This document shows positions 49,530 through 60,896 of a stretch of 64,000 bases of DNA, in pieces. This stretch comes from Lepturacanthus savala (taxonomy: Eukaryota > Chordata > Actinopteri > Scombriformes > Trichiuridae): NCBI GenBank assembly GCA_030544235.1, contig CM060477.1, positions 2,757,434 to 2,821,433 of the forward strand, read 5' to 3'. Position numbers and translations under genes: made by a program. How positions within the stretch are numbered: position 1 is the stretch's first letter; each line of letters starts with the position of its first letter. Under the pieces are notes generated by a model. That model did not search any database, was not told where the DNA came from, and saw only the letters and a list, made by a program, of their open reading frames with translations.

Positions 49530-50720
49530 AATTATTTTACAGAAAATGAAAGATATGAATACTGAGCTGTTCAAAGAAATAACAGTGTCTGAGTTTTTCT
49601 TTACAAACTCAATTCAAGTCAGTTCAGTTTTATTTGTATAGCCCAAAATCACAAATCACAGATTCGCTCCAACGGGCTGTAAAACTCAAATATTTACTGT
49701 GTGAAATGAAAAATCTTCAGGATTTAGCATTGCTGTGCATCACTAAAATAATATTTAGCCGTATTTCCGAGAACTGCTTTATATCTGTGTTGCATGGAGT
49801 CGACTAACTCTATGAACAGGTGTTTCAGCCTCACAATTCTTTTGTTTTTTTGGTCTGGAACAAAAATGGGTGGTTTCCTGATGTGTTTGGGGTCATTGTT
49901 GTGTTGAAACTTATATTTTAAGGGCATTTCCTCTTCAGCATAAGGCAACATGACCATTTAAATTATTCTGATATAGGCAAACTGATCCATGGACTAACAC
50001 CATAGTAAGAGAAACATCCCCATATCACAGTGCTAGCAGCACCGTGCTTCACTGTCTTCAGAGTGAATTGTAGCTTACATTTAGTGTTTACTGGTCATCT
50101 GACAAACTGTCTGTGGAGCCAAAAACAACAATTTTCATTAGTCCTTCAAAATGTTCTATTTCTCTTTAGGCCAGTTGTTTTTGTCGTTGACAAATTGTTT
50201 CCTCTTTAGAGAAAGAAAGGGCATCATGGATCAGTTTGTCTATATCAGAACACTTGAAGAGGTCATTTTTCCTTATGCTTGAAGAGGAAATGCTCTTGAA
50301 ATGTGAGTTTCAACAAGACAATGCCCCCAAACACACCAGTAAACCAGCAGCATCTTGGTTCCAGACCAAGAAAATTAAAGTTCTGGAGCGACCAACCCAA
50401 TCACTGAACCTTTATCCCATTGAAAACTTGTGGGCTGACGTCAAAAATGCTGTTTCTGAGGCAAAACCAAGAACTTCAGAGGAACTGTGAGGCTAAAACA
50501 CCTGTTTATAGGAGCCAGATGTTGGTCGACTCCATGCAACACAGATGTGAAGCAGGTCTCAGAAACCATGGTCATAATAAATAAATATTACTGTAGTGAT
50601 TCACAGGAATGACACATGCTCTCATTTTATAGATTAAATATTTGAGTTTGTAAAGAAAAATGCAGCCTGAACAGCCTAATATTCGTTTTTCTTCATTTTC
50701 TGTAAATTAATAAAACAATT
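49530..50720. mobile_element. Palindromic Tc1-like element: two inverted transposase remnants
   Basis: The left arm (about 49530-49985) is the reverse complement of the right arm (about 50220-50720). Shared pieces include ttacagaaaatgaa, tttctttacaaactcaa, gttgcatggagtcgac and the cct-caca-aac stretch. The - strand, from about 50150 down to 49724, keeps transposase motifs KHGAASTVIWGCFSYYGV and later PKHIRKPP. The + strand, 50236-50490, reads EFQQDNAPKHTSKPAASW and SLNLYPIENLWADVKNAV, including the last catalytic Glu of Tc1 transposases. Same family as the copy at 31390. Both copies are truncated and interrupted. Confidence 0.78.
49613..49681 (-). mobile_element. Truncated retrotransposon 3' tail with 8-bp target duplication
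   Basis: On the - strand it reads gcgaatctgtgatttgtgat, then tttgggctatacaaataaaa and ctgaactgacttgaa, the same 3' end as 2200-2312. Flanked on both sides by aaactcaa (49605-49612 and 49682-49689), an exact duplication of a sequence present once in the other copies of the host Tc1-like element. Confidence 0.8.
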
Positions 50721-53349
50721 AACCCATTTGTTTTACATTTTAATTATTATAAGGATTTGGGCTCCAAACCCCTCCAGTCTACATTTCTAATTAGCTTTTT
50801 ATACCTTGGTTTCATACTGTTGTGGTTTTAAACCAGAGTTTAGATAAGATCAAAAAACAGAGCACTGGAGCATGTGGCTCAGAAAGATCTGAAGTAAAAC
50901 GAGGTAGACTTCAAATTATCAAATTTCAATTAGACTATAGGTCAGTAATTGATAGGAATATTAATGTAGATTTAGCTTGTTAATGGGTCGACGTGAAAAG
51001 ATGAAACGATGCCGATTGATGAGACGGGTGAGTCTGAAAAGGAATATCTATATGACATTTAAAAAACTGACACAACATCCCTCAAATGGCAAAACACCTC
51101 CCTGGACTAAATGAACCATTAAATCTGGGGTATAAAACTTTGAAAATCAGACATGAGAAGCAGCTCCTTCCTCCTTCCTCCGTTTCTCCTCCATTGCTCT
51201 GCCGCGCTCTGCTTGCTGTGCACGTGCAAGCTATCAAACCACTAACAACACAGCTACTAAAACTACTGCTTTGATAAACAACCTAACAAGCCACTAACAG
51301 TTACAACAACAACAAAAAACATTAACCACAGCCAGTTTAGCACAGGGGAGTGTTTGTTTACTGTTAGCATGATGCTAAAGTAGTAACAACAGTCAGCTCA
51401 GCCATAAAATCAGCAGTTTTTATGGTAACTTTGCTTAAGCATCTATAAAACACATGCTAACGTTACAACACATTTGGATGTGGCAGAAAAAATGAAGTGA
51501 GCAGCGTAACTTACGGTTTGGGAGATAAACAGACAACTTCCTTTGAGTTTTACTTACTTAACTAAATAAACTGATAATGCTGAAACTGTTCCTCAGTGGC
51601 GGCCATATTGTGACGGTCCAGCTCTGGTTGTGATCTGGTTCTTTAACCGCCATAAAGTGACCTGCACATATAAAAATACCCAGAAATCCCTGAAATTTGG
51701 ACAGATTTTTAATGGTTTACTTTAATACACACATCATTAGCACAGCTATTATACAGAATAATCATTTAACTGTCATTCATTCATTGTAATAAACTGTTTT
51801 CACTTCATGGTATTTTGCGTATGTGTTTATAGCTATTATTATCTGCATAAGGTTACTTTTATATAACAGTTAATGATTATAGTTATTTGTAATTAGAAGT
51901 AACTACATTGATGATGTTTTTAAGAAATATTTCTTTAAAAATTGGTTGAAAAATTGTAATTATTTTAATAGTTTATTCACCATAGGCTTAATGCTCTAAG
52001 GGAGCAAGCGGACCTTAGCAAGATGGCCGCCATCTGGGGACACCGGTTCATTGGGCTGCAGCATTGGGTGACTATTGCTATCTTATCTGTTACTGAGTGT
52101 GAACTTGAAAATGTAATTTTTCGCTCTTAATTTCAATGTTTATTTTATTTTAAAAATATTTTACTATATGATTATTTTTATTTATGCTTGATAGTGCTGG
52201 AATTATTCCATATGCTGCTGAAAAATAAACTGCACACTGACTTTAAATATGAATCGCCTACATTACAAGCTTTTCTTATATTTTGGGGGATTTGATGCTT
52301 CAGTAAATTGCTGTTTTCCTGATGGCACTACAGATGTTCACTCATTGTCTTTAATTGCATTTTTTTTCCATTTTTATGTGCAACAAAACTGATTTGATCA
52401 CAAGTTTAAAAGTAAATAGGAGTTCTTATGATAAATGTTCTTTTACACACACACAGATAATAGATTTATGTGTAAATGTTGCATCCTCTCATCCTTGTGG
52501 TGTGTTTTTGTTTCTGTTTCACAGAGTAGTTTTTCCTGCCAAGACCCAACTAGGAGCTATCCAAATTAACCAGATGGATTTTCTTTTTTTTAAAAAATGC
52601 ATTTTCTATAATCAGGCAAGTCAATGACAAACAGATTGTTATTTGCTATGACTGGCTGGCCAGATGCAAAAAGGCCTTGTGTGGAATTCAGTATTGAATT
52701 AGCTGTTTGGATCCAGGAGGAGACGTTTTTCTTCAGCATGACTGATCTGTTGCTGCAATTTATTTTTAGATCGTCCTGATCGAAAAAATGACTCGCACGG
52801 AATATTTGTCAACCTTTAGCGTTCATGCAAACAACCTCAAGTCACCGTTATGTTGTGACGACTTCAAACGCGCCACATCTTGATCTGGACTCCCGTCGGG
52901 CGAGCCGTCAACAATCATCCACCACCATCGCTTACCATCAGATTTTTTTACCGGCAGTCACCTTCACAGCAGCTGAGACGGTTTGAAGTTCACTTGCTGT
53001 TTTTTTTTTAATCTCGAGGTCCCATCCCATGTCTCGCTTTCCATCTGGTCTGAACCAGGCAGGACCGGGGGCCCGGGGTCTGTGGGCTGCCCCAGGAGGC
53101 CCCGGGGAGCCGGGCCGCCGCTGAGATACTCATTGCTTCATTGGGATTCTCACTGGATCCAATCACACTGTCAAGCTTGGATAGGAGGCATGTCTCCCTA
53201 GATAGCAGCAGATACCACAACACACACACACACACACATGGAATTTCTGAACATCAATCACTGACACACACACGAACGTGCACCCACGTACTCATGCACC
53301 CTTCACTAGCATCATCTCTCTCTGCCTGTTGATGCAGCAGTGAAGCAGC
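50721..53349. other. Intergenic, no gene recognised
   Basis: AT-rich, except for a short GC-rich island at about 53050-53125 that has Gly/Pro-like codons in several frames but no open reading frame with splice signals. (CA)n at 53221-53238. Confidence 0.45.
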
Positions 53350-54180
53350 GGTGGGGCTGTGCAGCACTGAATTTTGGAATCATGTATTTTCAACTCAATC
53401 ATTTATTTGATTTCATCAAAAATGTTGAGTTTTTCCACATGCAACAATCCTGCAGAAAAGCCTCCAGTGGTTTACAGAGATGTGCTCATAATTTATCAGG
53501 ATATAACTAATTCAGCAGGAAAAATGCATAAAATTCTACTTAAATGACCAACAGATCCTTAAAAACCTGGTCCAAAACAACTGATTAATCACTGATTAAG
53601 CACAACTCTGTGGTTCTTTCTGCTGCAGTGAAGCAGTGTGCAGCACTGAATTTTCCAAATTTTGACACTTCATATTTCTTTGGAATCATGTTTTATCAAC
53701 TTGTATTTATCGATAAATCTGTAAAATTTGGATTTTTCATATGCAACGATGAAGAGGGGCTTCTAGTGCTATCCAGAAGTGTGCATTAAAATGCATAGAA
53801 ATCTACTAATTTAAAACAGATCCTACCTGATCAATCGATTAATCGATTAAAAGCTGCAGCATCCCCTGATGCAGAACCAAAATTTTCAAATTTTGACACA
53901 ACAGTCCTGTTTGGAGTCATGATTTTTCAACTAAATTATTTGATTTAATCGAAAAAAATCTATAAAATTTTGTTACCTCTAATTTTTTTCTACATAATTT
54001 ACCATTAAGCATTAAAATGCATAAAAATCTACCAATTTACCACTAGATATTAGCCAACCTGGTCTAAAATGATTAATCAGCCTTACCACTTTTGTATTTT
54101 TTATGTATTTTTCTCTGGTGATTTACACTCTCTCTTATTGTTGTGGCTGTGCAGCACTGAATTTTCCAAATTTTGTTGCG
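53350..54180 (+). repeat. Diverged tandem repeat, three units and a partial fourth
   Basis: Units begin near 53355, 53638, 53874 and 54147, with gtgcagcactgaatttt at the start of three of them. Each contains ggaatcatg, a ttgattt/tcgat stretch, acatgcaac-like bases, aaaatgcataaa and cagatcctta-like bases in the same order. Period about 240-285 bp, unlike any gene. Confidence 0.75.
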
Positions 54181-55654
54181 CTCCATTCAAAGTTATGCTA
54201 ATGTTACTCTAATGTCGGTCAAATAATCTCTGTGCATTATATGTTGGTTACTGCACTTTGCAAAGAATTATAAGGAGGCTGCAGTTTGGCTGCACAAGCA
54301 CCAGCACAACATGAATTCTATTCGTGAGGCAGTAAATACCAACATGTCGGAACGATAAATAAATAAATAAAAAGTCCTGATCTGCCAGCCGTGGTCCCTA
54401 GATGGCACTGCGTCCACTACAGGCGAGAAGAGAGAGATCAGCTCCTGCTGCTGCTGTTTATCATGCAGCTGTGACAGCCTGTAAAAGCTTTTGTCAGTGA
54501 GACTGAAGATTTAGAGCCCAGATTAGCACATTCATATCTTGGCAGTTAATTAGGGCTGAGGAGCTAACTGAAAGCTTTGGCTGGTGGCTGAGTGATGGAG
54601 GAAGAGGAGGAGGATTTAATGCACATGGACGCCACCTGAATATTTTGTGTCACCGTGTGACATCTAAGAATATCAAGGGTTAAACCCACATGTGTGCACT
54701 AAACCCTCTTTTTTCCCCCCTCTGAAAGTGTGTGTGTGCCCTTCATAACGCCGGAGTTAAGGTCAGCCGGCTCATATTTTACCTGTCAGGCCTGATCACC
54801 GTCGCCTTCACAGCTGCTTCGCTTCGGTCCGTCGAGGATACCGCGGCATCTTTACTGGGAGGAGGAGAAAAAAAAGAGAGAGAAAAGCCACAATCTATAC
54901 AGGAGGAGCAATAAAACGCTGCAGCTGCGAACGTTCCCAGGGCTCAAGGTGTTTTACAGCATTCCAACTAACAACATTCCATCTGTAATCAGTGGCAGAG
55001 CTGATGTATCACACTTATGAAGTGTTTATTTGAAAAAAGGGGGAAAAAACAGGCTATAAAGCATTTAAGTGGAATTAACCAGCTCATTAGTTGTAGTAAA
55101 ATTTCACAAGAGGTCAACTGTCAGCCTTGAAATGAATGGAGCGTCGCCCAGGCCGGCGTTTCCAGAGAGCTTATACAAGGGCTAATGCAGTCAAACGCAC
55201 GCCGAAATCCATTTGGAAAAAGCCATTAGCGAATGTAAATTGTTTTTCTGTCAATTAAGATGTGAATTATCCAGCCGACATCAGCGGGATTGATGTAATC
55301 TACTTTTTGCTAATTTGACTAAAAGGAAAAGTAGTTGCTAACACATAAAATCCAATCAATAAACTTTGTCAGCCGACAACTGTGTGAAAATGGGTTGTGA
55401 ATATCAAATGGATAACGTTTCCTCTGCCGACACCCTGCTGCCGTAAATCTGAAAGTGACTAATGGATATGAAAACAGCACCTTACTGGTGTAGGGTTGGT
55501 GCTGGTGGCTTTTATAGAGAGAAATGTTGACGTTTCATCATTAATACGCTTCTTATCTGCACATTTGACCCATTTATGATTCATTAATTACAAGGAATTT
55601 GGAGGAAAACATTTGGCAAAACCATACATAAAATAGCGCCGCCTTAAAAACATT
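54181..55654. other. Intergenic, mostly non-repetitive
   Basis: No gene recognised. The 54400-54680 and 55080-55480 stretches lack repeats and look like candidates for conserved non-coding elements. Confidence 0.4.
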
Positions 55655-56290
55655 CTTTGGAATCATGTTGTTTTTTTTTTCAATCATTTGAAAATGTTGG
55701 TTTTCCACATGCAGTTATGTAGAAGGGCCTCTGGTGCTCATCATTTATCAGGATTTAACTAATTCGGCAGGAAAATTGCATAAAAATCGACTAATTGACC
55801 AACAGATCCTTAACTAACCTGGTGCAAACCAATTGATGAACCCTCTATTGCATAGTGTTGCCATATGCCAACAATTACTTTATCTTAATTTTTCTAAAAA
55901 AGCTGTGATATAAAATCTATGATTTTACAGTTAGGTGCGAAAAGGGGGCTTTTATTTTGAAAGGACATGAGGTCACATGAATATCCAGGTTGTCTTTTAT
56001 TCCGTATTTTGGAAAATTTTGAATAATTTTGATGTTGAAGTTTTTTTTCCTAATATGCAAAATGGAGTCCCATTGACCTCAGACTATGTTTACAGCTTTT
56101 TTAAATATATATTTTAATATATCTCTTATTTAGACCATTTTAAGTAATAAAGACATTCAAGACATTTTTGACCATGTCTAAATAATCATGCATTAGAGGG
56201 TTAATTGATTAATTGACTATGAAGGATCAGTCCTACCACTATTGTAGTTTTTCCTCCTTTCTGTCTATTTTTGTGCTTCATATAGTTTAT
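55655..56290 (+). repeat. Outlying copy of the 53350 repeat, split by an insertion
   Basis: 55655-55840 matches the unit (tttggaatcatgtt, ttccacatgcag, atttatcaggat, gaccaacagatccttaacta). After the insertion at 55841-56200 the unit resumes with ttgattaattgac and tcctaccactattgtag. Confidence 0.7.
55841..56200. mobile_element. piggyBac-like MITE
   Basis: Ends ccctctattgcat and atgcattagaggg are inverted repeats of 13 bp with one mismatch. The right end is followed by TTAA (56201-56204), the target of piggyBac-type elements; the left is tgaa, one or two changes from TTAA. 360 bp, no ORF. Confidence 0.7.
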
Positions 56291-58899
56291 CTTTTATTTG
56301 AATCTCCTCACACATTGTCATAAAATAGTATTTTGATTTTCTAATAGATGCAGGAGATTCTCAGCCACGTTTCCGGATCTTGAGGAGTTGTGGTGATTGG
56401 CTTCTTCCACCTAATCAGCTTCTTCTCTTCACATTCATGCTTAGACTGAAATTTACATGGTTTTGTAACGTGGTGAACGGAGCTAATTGTCTCGGGCGGA
56501 CGCTCCCGATCGCAAATCAGCTCTGACAGTAAAGAGATAAAAGGTAGAAAAGATTTTCCACTGATGCACGGTGCTCCGTCGGTGTGAAGCTCAATTTACA
56601 AAAGAGCAGATAAATATTGAGTGAATTCAAGAAGAGCAGTCAGCTCAGACAGAAAGTAATCATGGACGGCAAATAGGTTCACAGCTTCAGATTCCTCAGA
56701 GTTTTAAAATGCTTTCAAATGAAAGTGTGTGACATCAGTATTCTGCAGCAAAACACATTAGTAGCGGAGGAAGACTTCTGGTCAAAAAATGAATTAATGT
56801 GTCGATGTCGGTGGAGTGGAGTGTGTAAGATGTAGTGGTATTTAACAGCATCTATAATATTCATTAGTGGGGTTTAATTATATAATATATATATAATAAA
56901 TATATAATTCACCAAAAATATGAATTGTTTCTATTATTTGAGATTGAGCCTATTTTATATCCATGGCAACTTTCTCCAAATCCAACCGTTTCTATAGGAA
57001 TCCAGAAATAAACCAATCGAAAGCTCTAAAAAACGACCTTTTACCTTTTTTTAAAAATTTGTTTGTAGAAGGGACCATAGTTTTTTTTAATGCAAAATCA
57101 ACTGGTTGCAGTCTGAAACTTGCCACTAGGAAGTAGCCGAGGAGTCTAAATCTTTGGTGTCTCATGATTAGATTATGATTTTTTTGGGTCACGATTCGAT
57201 TTAAAACCAATTTTCAATTCAAATCGATTAAGTAGTGATGGGCCTGCATCACAAACTACACCTGCAGGTCCAGTTTTACACTTTAACAAAAGGAGCGATG
57301 ATTATTTGTGTTACTACACTTAAGTGAATATGATTGATATACTTTATTTACCCTCTTATACTTCCTCTTTTATCAACTATTTCTGCAGGTTTACAGGTGC
57401 ATCTCATTAAATTAGAATATCACGTAAAAGTTTGTTTGTCAGTAATTAAATTCAGAATGTGACGCGTTGAATGAATCTATTATCTGTTATTGTGCCTGCA
57501 TAACTATATTCTGCCAGTAGGTGGCAGAGTTACTTATGTGTATTGGTAAGTAAACACGACTCCTCTGAATTAGCTTGTCTGCTAGCTAGCTTTCATCTTT
57601 ACAATAACAGTATTGGTTGTGATATGAATATGAATAATGAAGCAGCAGTTAAATAAATCTCCAGTTAAAGGTACAGCGTTTAGTTTCTGGCAACATCTGC
57701 TGCAAGCAATCATGCAATACCATCACATAGCAATTCTTATTTTAACTGAATTACTAATTAAAACCCACTTTTATGGGTCATGCAGTGATGCCAGATAGTT
57801 TAACTCTCTTATAAAAGTTTTAAATGACATGAAACCAACATGAACATCATTATCTTGCTAAACATCATTTGCAACTGACCCATATTTGTGTTTCATTCCA
57901 TGTCTGTGCTGCTAAATGCTGCTACTCTCAACAGGTTTTATCTCCTTTGCTTAAGCAGAAATGCTTCATAAACCCGTTAAAACTGCAGAACCGGGGCGAT
58001 AATTCTCCTCGTGCTCGTCACTACAAGCGACCCCTGTCACATATAAGTAGTCAACCATTGTTACTATGCAAATATCGATTATAGCCCCTTTAAAAACCCT
58101 TTTCTCCTCCTCCGCCTCGCTGCTTTCCTGCAGCCGCTGTGTTTGCCGGGCAGTGCCGCGGCGAGATGAAGTGTAAATTGAATGTCATTGCTTGTTAGAA
58201 TGAATGTTGTTTCCTTACACATTAACTTTTTATTGTGTTGACTTATGCAGAACAAATTTCCAGACATTTTTGGCGAAGGGGGGAAAAAACAACAAAAAAA
58301 CAACAAAAAAAGAAAAGAATCTCAAAATATGGATCTGCTTCCGAATGCAAAATACCCCCCCCCTCTCTCTCGGTGGAACAATTCCCTGCTGGCTTCCTCG
58401 TTCCCATTTGCCCGTGGCAGGATGAATGAGTTAATGTAGTCAATGTGCAAGCTGAATATACTCACACATGCGGCTCTGATATCCTACATCAATGGGCTAT
58501 TGCAAGTTAATGACCATCTCTGTGAAGGCCCATTTGCACGAAATATGGACAGTGTAAAAACGAGCCGGGAAAGCAGGTGCTGCTGCCATTGAGGAGCTCA
58601 TAACCCGACCATATGGTTGTGGAGAATCTCATTTTTGGCTGCTCTCTCTCACAAAGACTCGATTCTAAAGAAAAACCTGAAGACCATCATCTCTGCTGCT
58701 GTTGTGAGGAATCCGGACGCTGATAAACGCTTTTCTCCCCTCGTTCCTCCTTTTCTCTCCTGTTGCTTTTGATTAACAAGAGTCTGCATTTGCATAATCA
58801 TCTATAGGTAAATGACAGTGTTGCGCTAACTGTGCTCCCGGCTTCATTTGAATGGAAATTATACCACTTTTTCATATAAAATGAAAGTGCTGAAATGAT
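56291..58899. other. Intergenic, downstream of nrxn3
   Basis: Contains a partial copy of the 3667 family at 57397-57470 (acaggtgcatctcattaaat, agaatatcacgtaaaag) and a fragment at 57665-57700 related to 22089 and 25388. 58440-58870 is non-repetitive. No gene recognised. Confidence 0.45.
57397..57470 (+). mobile_element. Partial copy of the fold-back family
   Basis: Contains acaggtgcatctcattaaat, agaatatcacgtaaaagttt and gtcagtaattaaattcagaa, corresponding to aatatcatgagaaagatt...tcagtaatttcat at 3787-3827. Confidence 0.6.
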
Positions 58900-60896
58900 G
58901 AGATATTGTGGTTTGATGAATAGTGATTTTTTTTTTCTGGGTGCAAGTCTGATCATCTAAAAAAAAAAAAATAAAAAGTTTGGGAACAACATTTTTTTCT
59001 TTTTATTTCTGGGAATTGTTTGGAGTCAAAAGGAGCATAAGACAATAATTAACTGGTTGAAAAAAAAAAAAAAGCCAAGTACCAACACAAAAAAAAAAAA
59101 AATCAAAGTGAACATACACACCGACCGATTTGCATGAAAAATAACTTAAATAACTTCAGCAATAAATAATGAATGAGACGCGAAATTAAGCTACAACAAT
59201 AAGAGACAGGAGAAAAAAAAAAAACGCAATGAGCGGACGAGAACATCGACGTCACAGTTTAAAAAAAGAAATAAATGAAAGAAACAAACACCTGTAAGCC
59301 AGTAAGGTGCTAGCAATAGATCTTCAAACCCATCATAATCTGTCTTTATTCTCTCATTCTGCTTTTTAAATTTCCAATAAAAAAATAAATGAAAGTAATT
59401 TCAGAATAAAGGAGGAGTCCCTAACACAGGATCTGAAAGGGGGAGGTGTTTTCTATTTGATTGACAGCTTCCGATGGTCAAATATTCATGCGACTTAGAG
59501 AAACACCATCCAGAGAGAGACTAGACGTCTAATCTAACAACATTTGCTCCCTGCGTAAACAAATCTTTTTTTTTTCTTCATTTTTTTGTTTAAATCTCCA
59601 GGGATTCCTGGCAAAAAGAATAAAAATGGTACTTTTTTTTCCCGAGGTGTTGCTACAGCAGAAAAATCAAATCAAAACGGTCCGTCTATACAAGAAGAGG
59701 ATAAAAAAAACAAAAAAAAACAACAGAAACTTGAATTTTCTGTACAATATTGACCTGCAAAGCACAACGGCTATGATGTAATAAAATATGTAAACATATT
59801 CGCTGTTTTTGACACAGTCGTCTTGCAACAACAGATAGAATCACACTGCAGTAAGTCTTTTAGCCTGGATATTTCCTTTTTTTAACGATTGCAACAGTTA
59901 ATTCTCCTCCAGACACAAATTATGATGATGCATTTTCTCTTTTTTTGCTTTTTTCGCCACAGCATCTCAAGGAAATGGATAGAAACCTCGACAGGAAATG
60001 AAACTAAAAGGCTATCAGAGATTTAAAATGCAGAGAAATAACATAACGTAGCATATTTTGTTCTTTTTTTTTCCCCACTCGTTCACGCTCGAACGCCGTT
60101 CTAGAAAATGCATAGCAGTCCGATCCTTAGCTGAGGCGGGAGGAGGAGGAGGGAGAGAGAGAAGATTATTCAGATACAAGACTGAATCACGTCCTGCTGA
60201 GTGGTCACTGAACCCTGACTGGACATCATCCTTTTATAATAAAAAAAATCAATAAATAAATAAATACATGGATAAATAAAAAAAAAAACAACATAAGAAA
60301 TTAAAAACAACTTGAAGTACAGGTATACTTTACCTCATCGCATCCAATGGAAGCTACATTTAATGAAACCGGTTTATAATGCGAACTTTTTTTTTTTTTG
60401 ACTTCCAACTCTCCCCGACAATCATTGTTTCTTGAGGTCCCCCTCACTTACACAGATGCCAGCACCACGTCACATACACCTCACATGCATGCTCAGAATG
60501 GCCGAAAAATGACGGTGATCGTTATTTTACAGGGTTACAATAGACAAGGTCAGTAGAACTGCAAGGATCACACACCTCTGAACAGTCACTCGTTGGTTTT
60601 GGGGGGGGGGGGGGGGTAGAGGGGGTTCGTGTTCGGGACTCCTTTGAAAAAAGGTCCGTGTTGAGTCCCCATTGAAATTGTACTGCACTGTCTCTCTCTG
60701 TAATGCTTACAATAGTAAGTGTGCTTCCAAAAGTTCTATTGGAAATGTCTCAGTGACTCAGAAGAGTTCTAAAGAGGTTCCATCCTTTTTTTGTTTTTTT
60801 TTTTTGTTAAATCACAGTTGCCAATATGGTACTGTCAGTTTATATCTTTGTTCCAGTTTCTTTTTTGAATGTGTTGGGAAATGACTTCTCGGTTTT
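58900..60896 (-). other. nrxn3: Probable nrxn3 3' UTR
   Basis: About 2 kb downstream of the nrxn3 stop with no ORF of note, many long homopolymer A/T runs and a G16 run at 60601-60616. On the - strand, AATAAA signals appear at 59350-59345 and 59007-59002 (tttatt on the + strand). The UTR end is a guess; neurexin transcripts commonly have long 3' UTRs. Confidence 0.4.
60601..60616 (+). repeat. G16 homopolymer (C16 in nrxn3 UTR sense)
   Basis: An uninterrupted run of 16 G on the + strand, within the probable nrxn3 3' UTR. Homopolymer length may be affected by sequencing error. Confidence 0.9.

Noticed and set aside
53000..53201. GC-rich island with Gly-Pro codons, possibly a collagen-like exon
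   Set aside because: The Gly-X-Y pattern is not maintained in any frame for more than a few triplets and no acceptor/donor pair brackets it.
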